Source: Sequoia sempervirens
Lineage: Eukaryota > Streptophyta > Pinopsida > Cupressales > Cupressaceae
Direction: 5' to 3'
Assembly (NCBI GenBank): GCA_007258455.2
Contig: VDFB02270651.1
Coordinates: 699,976,217 to 700,040,216 of the forward strand
Length of the DNA: 64,000 nt
The notes under the pieces are model-generated. The model was not told the DNA's origin. It did no database searches and saw only the letters and a program-made list of their open reading frames with translations. This document shows positions 1 to 10,699 of the stretch, in pieces (the stretch's first letter is position 1; every line of letters begins with the position of its first letter). Both the position numbers and the translations under genes were made by a program.

Positions 1-2690
1 CTATTTCTATACACCTTGCTAAGATCATCCCTTCAATTATTTATGAAGAGCAAGGTGGTTTTGTCTTGGGGAGGGAGTCTTCTGAGGGTGCAATCGTGGC
101 CCATGAAATTCTGCATTCGATAAAGATACTCAAGTTACCTGCCATGATCCTAAAGCTTGATATGATGAAAGCTTATGACAGGGTGAATTGGGATTTTCTT
201 CTTGCTGTCTTGCGTAAGTTGGGTTTTTCAGAAAGTTGGGTTAAATAGATTCATTCCTACATCTCCTCTGCAAGATTTTCTATTTTGATAAATAGTTCCT
301 CTTGTGGTTTCTTCTCTTCTTCGAGGGGTATTAGGTAGGGGGATCCACTATCTCCCTTCCTTTTTATCCTTATGGTTGAAGGCTTAAGTTGGTCAATAAA
401 AAAGGAAAATTAGTTAAACCTCTGGAAAGGTATAAGAATTCCAAATTTGCGGATCTCCCAAAGTCATGGCCTTTTTGCTGATGATACTTTGCTTTACGGT
501 CATGCTTCTATTCCTAAAGCTAAGGTAATCAAGAGCATCCTAAATGATTTCTCATTGGCCTTTGGCCAAAAGATCAATCCAGCTAAATCTAAAATATTTT
601 TGCTAAATGTTTCAGATTTTATTCAAAATAGGCTGATCAGTTTTTGGGGTTTCTCTGTGGGCTCCTTACCTTGTGCCTACCTTGGCATTCCTTTCTTTGC
701 TGGCAACATATTTGGTGTTTTCTAGGAAAGAGTTTGTAAGTTAATTAAGGACAAAATTTCTCTTTGGAAACATAAGTGGCTCTCCCTTGCTGGTAAAATT
801 CAAATGATCAAATCTGTCCTGAATGCTGTTCCAATTTATATGATGTCAGTGTTAAAGGCTCCTTGTTCCACCTTAAATCAACTAAAATCAATTATGTGTT
901 CTTTCTTGTGGAATGATAATGTGGGCAGTAAAGAAAAAATCCCCCTTATTGCTTGGGAGAAAGTTTGTTTACCTAAGTACCTAGGTGGAATTGGTATCCG
1001 AAATCTCAAGTTTCAGAACGCTACCCTTGGTGCCAAGTTCATTTGGAAATTATATCAAAATCCAGACTCTAGATGGGGGAAGTTAATGTTTGCCAAATAT
1101 TTGTACCCACATCCCAAGGAGTGTATTTTCAAGGCATCTTCCCTCCCTAGTGGATCTACAATGTGGAATTTTATATCTTCCTGTAGGTCGGTGATCCTTC
1201 CTCACCTCTCCTGGGTGATTCAAAATGGTAGGAAAGCAAAATTTTGGGAGGATGTCTGGAATGGGTATCCTGTTTTGTCATCCTTTTCAGATTGGGGTAA
1301 TTTAATGTCTCTACTTAAAAATTCTTGGGGCTCTTATGTGGCTGACTACTTTAGTGTTTCCCTCATAGACTCCATTTATGTTGTTTCATGGAAATCAGTT
1401 GCCAATTTTGATATTCCTCAATCTATAAAGGAAGCTTTTAAAAAAGAATTGGATAAAAGGTGCATTGTTTTCTTTGATAAAGAAGATATACTAATTTGGA
1501 CAAAGTAAAAGTCGGGGAATTACTCTGTCAAAGAAGGTTATAACTCACTTTTGGACTCTCAAAACCATTGTGATCTCCCCCATGCTCTCTTTTGGAATGA
1601 TGCCTGCCTCCCTAAGGCAGGTGCCTTTGCATGGATTGCAGTAAATGGAAGAGTCTTAACAGCTGAAAGACTTGATAGACTAGGCCTTGTGGCGGCCTTC
1701 CCATGTGTTTTCTGTGGCTTTTTCATTGAATCTGTAGACCACCTCTTCACTTGGTGTCCTTTCACAATGCAATGTTGGTATTGGACTTACGCAAAATTGG
1801 GTTGGTGCTCATTGGTTTGTCCTTCCTTAACTTTGCAATTTAAATCTTGGCCTTTATTGAATGGCTCCTCCTTTTTTCATTGTCTCTGGAAAGTAACTCC
1901 TTCCTTAATCATCTGGAAATTTTGGATTGAGAGGAACAATAGAATTTTTTGGAACAAAGGCTCTTCATTAGAAGAAATGCTTCAAAACCTTGAACTCTCA
2001 ATTTCAAAAGTGGCAAAATCTTATATCTTTAAAAAATTGGAAAGCTTATAATTTTTCTCAACTTGGGATGGATTCATTATCAGAAATTGGTCTCTGCTCA
2101 AATCTTTTCCCTTTCATGGGTCTTTTACTGGCAAGGTGGATAAAGTGTTGGCACGAAGAGAGGCTAAATGGGTGCCTCCTCCTGCTAATTTTTTCAAAAT
2201 AAATTATGATGGGGCTTCAAGGGGCAACCTTGGTAAGTCTGGGGCTGGGGCAGTAATCTCATATTCAAATGGCAACATTATCAAAGCTACCTGTAAAGCC
2301 CTTCCCCCTGGCACTAATAATAAGGCTGAATTGGAGGCCTTGAGTCTAGGCGTGGATCTCGCAAGGGCCCTTCACTTGGATTCACTAATTATTGAGGGTG
2401 ATTCTATGGTAATATTTCATGCAATTATTAATCAAAAGTCACAGGTTTGGCATTTACAGTACTTGTTAGATAGAGTTCTACAATTGAACTGGTTCAAATC
2501 CTATTATGTTTCTCATGTGTATAGAGAAGTAAATCACTTGGCTGATTGGTTGGCTAACAACGCAATTGATGAGCAGACCTCGTATAAAGAATTTAATAAA
2601 GAAACCCTTCCTTTATTTCATTAAATCTGTACTATTAGCCTCATAATTAAGAATATGCTTTTTTTTCCTGGTTATGTGTGCCTCCCTATA
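1..2690 (+). mobile_element. LINE (non-LTR retrotransposon), 3' part, cut by the window start
   Basis: The stretch carries, in order, reverse transcriptase, a zf-RVT cysteine/histidine region and a terminal RNase H domain, the usual order in plant L1-type LINEs. The 5' end lies outside the window, so endonuclease and ORF1 are not seen. After the RNase H stop at 2622-2624 about 65 bp look like 3' UTR before a different, less AT-rich sequence begins. No poly(A) tail or target-site duplication was found at this end, so the 3' end may itself be interrupted. Confidence 0.9.
3..2624 (+). pseudogene. LINE ORF2 remnant: reverse transcriptase, zf-RVT and RNase H
   Basis: One reading frame runs from base 3 to the stop at 2622-2624 without a visible frameshift. 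It is broken only by in-frame stops at 246, 336, 411, 723, 1506 and 2049. RT motif A is seen as LKLDMMKAYDRVNW (about 147-191), then GDPLSPFLFIL just after the stop at 336, FADD at 474-485, and YLGIPFF near 680. The zf-RVT region (about 1590-1790) has FPCVFCGFF followed by DHLFTWCPF. RNase H (about 2200-2570) begins INYDGASRGNLG and keeps the acidic positions in NYDGA, NKAELEAL, IEGDSM and HLADWLA. The family copies its own RNA into DNA at a nicked target. This copy cannot make full-length protein. The lack of indels with several stops points to decay mainly by base substitution. Confidence 0.92.
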
Positions 2691-3643
2691 AGCTTCTAGC
2701 GGGTTCATGTTGTGGCAGATCTACCAGTCGTATCTATTGGAAAACAAGGAAGTTGTTAAGTTACAAATAGAGGATTGTATTATATCTTAGCGACTAGCAC
2801 ATTGAACAACATGTCGGCATGAGATTGGTCCTCGGGGTGAACTCTTACCGAACTCATTATGTCTCGCTGATCGGCACAAGAAAGCACTTTTCGGTGAGAA
2901 AATTTTTCATCGAAGTGAGGTCATGGCAAAAAGTATATGTCTTACCGACCATGTGCGTGTGGACTTGTTTCGACCAAACCAAGGGTCTTCGGAGTAATGT
3001 CATAGCATTTCCTTTTTGTCTCACCAACTATCGGGGTCCAAGTATGCACTTTGAGCAAACAAAGCGTATTCGGGGTGTGGTCATGGCGAGGTTGTTGTGT
3101 CTTGCCGACTGCTGATAATTAAATAAATTTTGGTAATACTCATGAGCTTCAATGTAGTGTCTTAGTGAACCCATCAAGTCTTGCCGACAAAGTCTAATGA
3201 ATGGTTTTCAGTGAGTGGTTGGTACTGTCTCTACGAAATGAAGGTGTCATGGGATGTTTCGGTATGACCCAATGGATTCTTTGGGACCTCTCCTAGTTTA
3301 TGAATTGTCTCAGTGAAAGTGAATGAAACAAGAAAGATATGTCTCGATGAGAATATGCTTTTGTCTCAGTGACTCACAAGATGGATGAAGACTCTCGGCA
3401 TGACATAAGGTAATCATTATGATATCTCCCCGACAATAGAAAGTCACGACGAAACACAAGGAACCAAAGGATGACTGTTGATGCAACATTGTGATCAGTA
3501 TGACCATCAGGGATATCTTGGCGAATTGCTAGAAAGTGTTAATTAAAACTCAAATACTGTGGCCAACATGTGAATGCCCGATTGTAATGGATGGCCGACA
3601 TGAGATTTACCCGAGTACCGCGGTTGGCCGATATGGAGTAAAA
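2691..3643. other. Spacer with recurrent short CCGAC/TCGG words
   Basis: No credible gene. The stretch is less AT-rich than its neighbours and repeats imprecise phrases such as gtcttgccgac, gtctcgctgatcgg, gtctcagtga and tcggggt. It may be a strongly decayed repeat or an old LTR. The only long open frame (2819-3115, +) has no recognisable domain and I do not call it. Confidence 0.4.
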
Positions 3644-3800
3644 ATGTATGTAGAATGTTCAAACATAAACAAGGCACATGAACTATTTGAAATAATTCCT
3701 TAAAGTCGATGTCATCTCATGGAATGTGATGATTGCAGGTTATTCATAAAATATATTCATTGATAAGGATTTTGAAACTTTCAAGCAAATTCAAACTGAA
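3644..3800 (+). pseudogene. Pentatricopeptide repeat (PPR) protein fragment
   Basis: About 50 residues match the plant-type PPR pattern. The first part reads MYVECSNINKAHELFEIIP, like the usual 'MYxKCGxIxxAxxLFxxMP'. After a stop at 3701-3703 and a frameshift, a second part reads DVISWNVMIAGYS and then, past another stop, DKDFETFKQIQTE, like 'DVxSWNxMIxGYxxxGxxxEALxxFxxMQxE'. PPR proteins bind organelle RNA for editing, splicing or stability. Only about one and a half repeats remain, with two stops and a frameshift and no start or flanking repeats, so this is a dead fragment, perhaps moved by a transposon. Confidence 0.72.
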
Positions 3801-3879
3801 TTTTATTGACAGTGGGCAAAGTTTTTACTTATAAACTCTAGTTTATAATTGATGTATGGTGTTTTCCCCCAGATTTCTC

Positions 3880-5072
3880 TGCATGGGCAGAGGGCGGCTC
3901 ATGCAGTCAAAATGAAAGAAAATTCCTTGGAAGCCTCATTGTCTAATAAAATTTTGTTCTAATCATGCTTAATTGCTGCCGTGCTCATTCAGTTCTGCTC
4001 TTCTATGGCTGTGTGGTGGTATTTCTGGCTTGTTTCTTTGCCTATTGGTTTTCCATGGTTGTGCTTTGGTACTTCTGTTCATTTTCCCTTCTCTCTACTA
4101 CAAGCATGGTTCAAAAATGGAATATTAAAATTATTTTTGTGGCTTTCTTGTTTGTGGCCACATGCTTGTTTGTGGTAAGTTACATTTATCACTGGTCAAT
4201 GCCAGTTCATTGCTCTTTTCATGGCTTTGGCTGCTTGTTAGTGGTTTGAAGGGACCGAACTGCCTTTGCACCTCCATGTGAATGGGATTCTTGGTGTTTA
4301 ATTTGGGGCTATTCTTACTCTGGTACTGCCTATGCACGTTCTTATCTGTGTCTTGGCCAGCTTCCCCTTCTTCCCATTTCTACATCTGTTCGAATCTACG
4401 TGAAGCTTCTAAATTGGCACTATTTTGTTCACTCCTCATTGAAGGTTTTCTCATATGAATGCATTCCTTTCTAACGATTGTTCTTGGAGATCTTCTGTCT
4501 GGCTTTTTTTTTTTTCAGGTCAGGTTTACGTGATTTTTCCTTGGTGGAAACTATTTGAGATATTTCCTATGTTTGGACAACCTTCCTCCTATGCCTCATT
4601 GGTGTTATCTTTTTCCTGGCATTACATTATTTGCTTGATGTTGCTTATTATATGTTTCAACTGTGACACTTCCTCCTCCTTTGAAGAAAGAAGACAATTT
4701 CTCTTTGGATCTTGGATCATCTACTGCTACTGTCTTTCTATGTTATGTGGATTCGCCTGTTTTGGAGATATGTTTTGCTTTGGGTTTCTAGTATCATGAA
4801 ATTGTATCCTATTTTGGGTCTTTTTCTGTGGGGGCCTCTCTGGGGGGTGAAATGATATTATTGTATTTGGGGTTTTTGTCTGGGTCTGGTTGAGGTTCTA
4901 GGCTAGTTTCTTTTTGTCTTTTTTCTTTTGGAGATATAACCAGAGGTTTTCTTCCCTGGTTCTTTCCTGCTGGTATGCTCCTTTTGAACCAGGGGGTGTA
5001 AACTGTATTTTTAATCAATAAAATGTTCAGTGGCATTGCCACTTTTATTCAAAAAATAAAATAAAAAAATAT
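3880..5072 (+). mobile_element. LINE-type 3' end with terminal hairpin (copy B)
   Basis: The T-rich stretch has no long coding frame and ends in AATAAA (5017-5022), a hairpin of stem AGTGGC, loop ATT, stem GCCACT (5029-5043), then an A-rich tail from about 5050. The same signal order with the same spacing recurs at 12405-12428. This suits the 3' UTR of a LINE family. It could be the true 3' end of the LINE at 1-2690 separated by an insertion, or a separate 5'-truncated copy. The left boundary is a guess. Confidence 0.55.
5029..5043 (+). promoter_or_regulatory. LINE 3'-terminal hairpin, copy B
   Basis: Perfect 6-bp stem AGTGGC/GCCACT with a 3-nt loop, 12 nt after the start of AATAAA and just before the A-rich tail. 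LINE 3' hairpins are known in some families to be recognised by the reverse transcriptase. That role is inferred here. Confidence 0.55.
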
Positions 5073-5345
5073 CAATTTTATTATGTCAAAATTGTCCTAC
5101 AAGTAAAAAATTAATATAAGTTTTAGTATGTCTAAATTATGCAACTATAAATAAAAAATGAATATAAATTTAATTATGTCAAAATTATCCAACTACAAAT
5201 AAAAAATTAATACAAACTTTATTCTATCAAAATTATCCAACTACAAATAAAAAATTAATATAAACTTTATTATATGAAAATTATCCAACTGCAATTAAAA
5301 AATATATATAAATTTTATTATATCAAAAATTTCCAACTACAAATT
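5060..5345. repeat. 48-bp tandem repeat, about six copies
   Basis: The phrase aattatccaactac and variants recur at 5090, 5135, 5183, 5231, 5279 and 5329, a spacing of 45 to 50 and mostly exactly 48 bp. Units are AT-rich (core: tatcaaaattatccaac, then aaaaaattaatataaac). The repeats abut directly, so there are no spacers. Confidence 0.85.
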
Positions 5346-5746
5346 ACAAATTTTATCTACTAACTCAAATTAGGGGAGTTAGGGTTAAGAGGCCATTCTC
5401 ATTCTAACGCACCACATTTTACACATTCGTAATTTAAGTTTAAAAGGCGATTGTTTTACCCTTTGGTTAAAAAACACGACATTTATTTAATCTTTGGGTA
5501 GCTTTATATAACACACTTTTCATGCTATTTTATTAGTTCCTGCTCCCAATGCAGGAATACTTATGCATTCGCCCAGAATTCTTTTAACCGACAACATTGG
5601 CCAATCACATTTCGCCATTTAACATATTACTTATTTTTTTGTATAGTTTGAATTTGGAGAGCTATTTTTTATATTGGAAAATTAGCATTTATCTATTTTT
5701 CTATTCGTCCAAGTAGCTTTATAAATCATTTTCATTTTAAAAATTT
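5346..5746. other. AT-rich spacer without recognised features
   Basis: I see no gene, terminal repeat or regulatory motif. A single gttagggttaag near 5380 is too short to be an interstitial telomere. Confidence 0.4.
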
Positions 5747-5972
5747 GGGAAAATGTAAATGCATAAATTGATTAAATAAATTTAAGCAAAGGCATAGTTT
5801 AAAAACTGGCGGCTAGAGGTACGCAATCCATGAATGCAAATTAAATGCATTAAAATATCAGGAAAATGCGAGCGCATAAAATGATTAAATAAATTTAAGC
5901 AAAGGCATAGTTTATAAAACTGGCGGGTAGACGTACGTAATGCATGAATACAAATTAAATGCATTAAATGGC
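5747..5972. repeat. 113-bp tandem duplication
   Basis: Two copies in direct contact, aligned on attaaataaatttaagcaaa at 5771 and 5884. Both continue through aggcatagttta, actggcgg and aaattaaatgcattaaa. They differ by scattered substitutions and small indels. Confidence 0.85.
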
Positions 5973-6010
5973 ATCTGGCTCGAGGTGAAGGCGCTGGAAT
6001 GGCTTGGTGG

Positions 6011-6048
6011 CCACGTGTGGCTAGGGTACTTTGTTCATTTAATATAGA
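6011..6048 (+). promoter_or_regulatory. G-box/ABRE and TATA-like motif
   Basis: CCACGTGTGG (6011-6020) holds a full G-box core CACGTG in an ABRE-like context. tttaatatag (6038-6048) follows as a TATA-like box. Duplicated exon-like blocks follow from about 6120. The arrangement suits a plant promoter, but no start site or intact gene can be shown. Confidence 0.35.
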
Positions 6049-6119
6049 GTTAAGCCACTTGCTATGCATCTCTATTACTTTGTGTGTGTTGTTTTTGTGT
6101 TTTGTAAGCGTGTGTTCTG

Positions 6120-6355
6120 AGGAAGAATTTGTAGCGACTGAGTAGGAGATGTTATAGTTGCAGAGTCCAGACCCAGAAATGAGTTACCTGAGGTGATAAT
6201 TTGTTAATTTTTAGAGTTTCATTACATTAAAGTGCATAATGAAGCTGTATTTGATAGTGCTCTATTGTGTGGCCGAGCAGGGGATTTTGTAGTTGCAGAG
6301 TTGCGCACTAGACATCAAGAAACGAATTGCTTGAGGTCAGAAGAGGTAACTTTTT
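6120..6355 (+). other. Two related exon-like blocks ending in splice-donor-like sites
   Basis: Block 1 (about 6140-6193) and block 2 (about 6278-6345) share the word tagttgcagagt and a following cag/gac...aga...aa...ttgaggt pattern. They end in gag|gtgata and gag|gtaact, both acceptable plant donor sites. They may be an old duplicated first exon. No coding frame runs through either, so they would be untranslated. Speculative. Confidence 0.25.
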
Positions 6356-6385
6356 ATTGTTTTCTTCTATTTGATATGAGAAATG

Positions 6386-6991
6386 CATTAAGGAATTCTT
6401 ATACTTTGATTATAAATTCGTATTTTTGAAATGCGAAGGTTTCATCTGCGTTTGATAGGAATTATGTAGAAATCCTCTTGTCCATTTTACTTCATGCATG
6501 TGAGCCCTAGTTTGTATATTTTTTATTACTGCAAAGCGGTCCCATAAAGGGAGCTTTGGAACCAAAATTATGTCAACGTATGCGTTAATGAGAGCTTTCG
6601 AACAATGAGTCGACAGTGTGTTGCTTTGAGCTTTTCCGTTGTCATCAAAGCATAAAGGATAGAGGGATTTTGTTAAAAGTCATGGTTATAGAGTTTTCTT
6701 CTATAGTGCTTTAAGGCATTCTTATACTTTGATTATAAATTCGTATTTTAAACTACTTTTAGTATTATCTATTCTAATTTCTTGTTGAAATGCGAAGGTT
6801 TCATCTGCGTTTGATAGGAATTATGTAGAAACCCTCTTGTCCATTTTACTTCATGCATGTGAGCCCTAGTTTGTATATTTTTTATTACTGCAAAGCCGTC
6901 CCATAAAGAGAGCTTTGGAACCAAAATTATGTCAACGTATGCGATAATGAGAGCTTTCGAACAATGAGTCGATAGTGTGTTGCTTTGAGCT
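6386..6991. repeat. Direct duplication, period 359 bp
   Basis: Copy A covers about 6386-6632 and copy B about 6709-6991. From gaaatgcgaagg (6428 and 6787) to ttgctttgagct (ends 6632 and 6991) the copies align over about 205 bp without an indel and with only about five mismatches. Upstream they share attcttatactttg (6395 and 6718), but B carries 36 extra bases just before the long match. The high identity implies a duplication younger than most repeats in the window. Confidence 0.92.
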
Positions 6992-7050
6992 ATATGTGAA
7001 CATTTTTATTTATGTTTGTGTTACATGTTTCTAGTGGTTGTAGCTTGCAT

Positions 7051-7578
7051 TGATCACTGTGGGACCTCAGAATTCTTGGCTTGAACCTGCACATTGGAAG
7101 CCCAGGATGAAGCAATCTATGTAAGTGTTGTGTTTGGTTCTATTGGGTATATACTCTTGTAGTTTTTTCTTGTTTTACAATGGAGAGAAATCGACATATA
7201 GATGTAGTGCATTTTTTAACTAAAGAAGCAATCTATATAAGAATATGATTTTAAGTTTTAATCACTTGGCTGTAAAGTATGCACCATGAAAGTCCTTAGC
7301 TGTTTGCCTTGTAGGGAGAGAATAAGTTAGGCTAGTTGTTTGCATTAAAATTTATGGTAGATAAATTGGGATAATAGGTCTATGTTCTTCAATTCTTATT
7401 TATTTTTAAATGGTTTTATTATTATTAAATTGGTGCATATTTTTCTTTTATTGAGAGGCCAACAATTTTGTAGTTTCACTGGTTTTTCAAATGTTCTGAC
7501 CTTGTTTTTATTGGTTTCCTCAGTGGGGTACAACTTTCTATGTTAGAGAAGGTCCTGAGAAGGAAAGATTGGCTGTAG
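7051..7578 (+). pseudogene. Possible two-exon host gene fragment, product unknown
   Basis: A short open block (about 7061-7120) reads GPQNSWLEPAHWKPRMKQS and ends exactly at a strong donor, gtaagt at 7121. A strong acceptor, tttcctcag, ends at 7523. Joined at these sites the frame reads on as GVQLSMLEKVLRRKDWL to a stop at 7576-7578. The unspliced frame from 7524 (WGTTFYVREGPEKERLAVEV) is longer and also looks coding-like, but does not match the phase of the upstream block. I do not recognise the protein. Either this is an old exon pair with a phase change, or chance. No 5' exons with a start codon are seen. Confidence 0.3.
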
Positions 7579-7639
7579 AGGTGAATGAAAGACTTCAGAT
7601 ACTATCTGTTTTAGATGGAAAAGCGTTCTTAGTTATACA

Positions 7640-8820
7640 ATTCTACAACTATCATATTTTGTTTTCTGTTTTAGATCTCTATTTCCAAACTCAAGTTTTT
7701 AGTTTCAAAAACTCATATATTTGTTTTAGAATTTCCAGACATTCAAGTCTGAACTGTTACATCCAGTATATTGCCAAGTTTCTGATTTGAGACCATCGTA
7801 TATCTGCACATCATTTAGAATCTACAACATTAAACTAAATTGAGTTATGATTAATTTACTTATCCTTTGGACATTGTGTTTACCCCAATGCTGTTAATCC
7901 TAATCCCATTTTAAAGTATAATCTCCTCTTTCACAACAAAAATCAAATCTTAACAAGATTGAGCCAGATTGTCTACAATTATGAGAATGTATCTTTGTAG
8001 ATAGTAATTGTCCCTTGCAGTTTAATTTCCAACTTTTCAGATGCGCCATTGATTCTAGCAAATAAGAATTTCATTTACGCTCATACATGATTCAGTTTTT
8101 TCTCATTTTAAGAATTGCTTCAGATCTTTCATATATCCATTTGCTTGCAATTATGGTTCATTGATACAAATTTATTCTATATCAAGACAAAATCATTTTC
8201 TTTGCAATGCCAAAATCTGACTCCTACTCCATGCAGATGCTAAAATTCAACTCTGAAATCCATATCCATAATATGCAAATTAGTTGATCAAGTAGAAGAT
8301 TTGGTGAAGACATTGTAATATCAAGTTGTGTGTACACAAACTTCTCATTGACTTACATTGCTATGTCCAATTCTTTGTTAATCTTACTTCTATGGATGAG
8401 TCCAAAGTAGCCACACCTCAAAATCAAGTACATATTTGCAAGTTCTGTATTCCTACATGCTCTATGAATGTGCTTATTGCAGACACGTTATAATGTACAC
8501 ATTTTCAGCCTCATATTAGTGTAGCTAACAAAGGAATTGAAAAAGCTAAAATAATTTGGCGTTTTAGAAAAAAATAAGCAAAGTCAATCTCAATAAATAA
8601 AAACACCACAATATCCTCTAAAAGAAACCACTCATTAATCATAAGAAATATGTTACAATCACTGAAACACTCAAAATTCTCAAAAAGAAGACAAGAACTA
8701 CTTTATACGAGTGTGCTTGGACAATCCCAAGAAAGAGCTCTCCCAACTGTTTCTAATTTACCTTACTGGAAAGATGAGTAGTACAGAATACCACACTCCA
8801 GCTGTTAGTAATCCTCAATG
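7640..8820. other. AT-rich spacer, no supported feature
   Basis: Short frames only, no terminal repeats and no tandem structure obvious by eye. If the blocks around it are exons this would be intron or intergenic sequence. Confidence 0.35.
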
Positions 8821-9240
8821 CTAATAAGGTAGTCGTTTCCTTTTTTGTCTAATGTTTCCAAAGTTTCTTCTCACTAATAGATCACTAGGGCTATATAATA
8901 TGTCATCCCTCATATGTTTAACATATGCCATAAATTTTACTCTCAAATAGAAGTTAACATAATTTTCATGGAAATCCAATATATACTTATAACTTTGTTC
9001 AGTTGAGACTTGGAAATAAACTCCATCTCCATCCATTAACCTCTATGAAGTTGTTGCACTTCTGGCTTTTTCCTTAAGTTTTTGGACATAAGCTTTCAAA
9101 GTGAGCACTAGGGCCCTGGCAAGAGCCCGAAGGGTGCTGAGAACAGTTATTGTAGGACCCTAAAGGGATCCCGAGACCTTGCTATAGATTTTAGACTTGT
9201 GGTCATGGTTTCTACTGAAAAACCCGTAGGGCTACGCTAC
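8821..9240 (-). pseudogene. Minus-strand exon-like coding fragment, product unknown
   Basis: Reading leftward from about 9240, one frame gives VLSTLRALARALVLTLKAYV, then QKLKEKARSATT, a stop at 9043-9045, and then 71 codons from the ATG at 9034-9036 (MDGDGVYFQVSTEQSYKYIL...) to the stop at 8821-8823. Two further in-frame stops lie upstream, near 9230 and 9160. The balanced composition, with amphipathic Ala/Leu/Lys stretches and DGDGVYFQV, looks like real protein and not AT-rich noise. I cannot name the family. It may be the last exon of a dead gene. Confidence 0.4.
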
Positions 9241-9420
9241 CTACAGACAATTCTGACAATTGTGACCTTATTAATGTCTCATTGATCTAATTTAAGCAAA
9301 ACTAAAAGCAATAGAAATTCTAAGTTTAGTCACTACATTTTCATTTGCTTTCTCCTCTGAATCTAAATGCATTATGCTCTACAGCAGGAACTCGACGCTT
9401 GCGTCACTTGTTTTTATCCT

Positions 9421-9655
9421 ATTTTCTTTCACTTTTCTTTTCTTTTCGTTCTCTTTTCTCTTTTCTCTTTTCTTTAATTTATTCAACATTTTCATTCATT
9501 TATTTTTTTGTTTTGGGTTGTCTTTTTTCTTTCTTTTCCTTCTTTAATTTATTCAGCATTTTCATTCATTTAATTTTTTTTTTCCCTTGTCTCTTTTCTT
9601 TTTTCCTGTTCTTTCTTTAATTTATTCAGCGTTTTCATTCATTTATTTATAAAAA
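9421..9655. repeat. Pyrimidine-rich tract with three 70-73-bp repeats
   Basis: A strongly T/C-rich stretch in which tctttaatttattca followed by ttttcattcattta recurs at about 9471, 9541 and 9614. The 91-residue Phe/Ser-rich frame over it is a by-product of the base composition. Confidence 0.75.
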
Positions 9656-10690
9656 ATTACAGGTTGTATTTAAAAATATATTTTATTTTTAAAAGTTATT
9701 TGTAAATTTAAAATAGGTTGTCTATATTATGATTTTATTTTATTGAAGAAGAAAAAAATATAAATTTAAATTAGAAAAAATAAAAAATAAATTTGAATTA
9801 AAATAAATAAATGTAAGTTTGAGTTATGTTTCAATATCTCATATTTTTTTGCCATTAAGATTGAGTAAAATTTAAACATATATCTAAACATATCAAATAT
9901 CTTGTATATATGGTAAATCATATATAACAAGAAAATACATGTAAATTTGAATTATATTTCAATATCTCATATTTTTAGTCATGGAGATTGAATAATATTT
10001 AAACATATATCTAAACATATCAAATATCTTATATATATGGTAAATTAGATATAACAAGTTTGATACAATTTATCTAAGATATGATACCATATTAGATAAA
10101 ACAAAATTATCTAAGATATATCATATCTATAATAGTATGTATATATATATATATATAATTTTTAGAATATATCTATTAACAAAATAGTACATTATATCAA
10201 TATATTAAATTCTATATTAAGAATAATTATATTAAATTATATTAAATCAACATACCAAATTTTAAATATAGAATATATCTTTATGTCATTTTATTATGTT
10301 ATGTTAGATATCTTAATATAGATATACCATGTACCTATCATATATATATATAACAAAATAGATATATGTTATAGAATACAATATCTATTATATCTATATA
10401 TCCTGTTTTAAAAATATATTAGACATATTAGATTATTGGTATATTCTATAATTGTTCAACATTTCATTTGATTGAAATTATTGGTATATTGTGCTGAAAA
10501 TTGTACATGTAAAAAAATTACAAAATAATTTTACATTTGTGAAAGTCCAATTATTTATTTAGTTCATAATAAAAATAGTAAAAATAATGTAAGATTATTA
10601 CTACTCTTATTTTCTATAAGAAAATGTTTTATATTTTAATACATTTCATTATATTTTTATCTCTGCCTTAGTTTTTATCTCTTATTTTTA
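9656..10690. repeat. AT-rich region with 128-bp tandem duplication and (AT)n
   Basis: tcaatatctcatattttt recurs at 9831 and 9959 and the flanking sequence matches over about 128 bp (copies roughly 9809-9936 and 9937-10061; shared words tttaaacatatatctaaac and atcaaatatctt). A short (TA)n run lies at about 10139-10157. The rest is AT-rich without genes. Confidence 0.75.
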
Positions 10691-10699
10691 GCTATAACT

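Noticed and set aside
2819..3115. 98-residue ORF as a gene
   Set aside because: Lies in the block of recurrent CCGAC/TCGG words and has no domain or conserved-looking pattern.
5060..5345. CRISPR-like array
   Set aside because: Units abut directly with no unique spacers, and the DNA is plant nuclear.
5376..5390. Interstitial telomere repeat
   Set aside because: Only one gttaggg-like unit; no array.
9345..9620. 91-residue Phe/Ser-rich ORF as a membrane protein gene
   Set aside because: It is the translation of a pyrimidine-rich tandem repeat.
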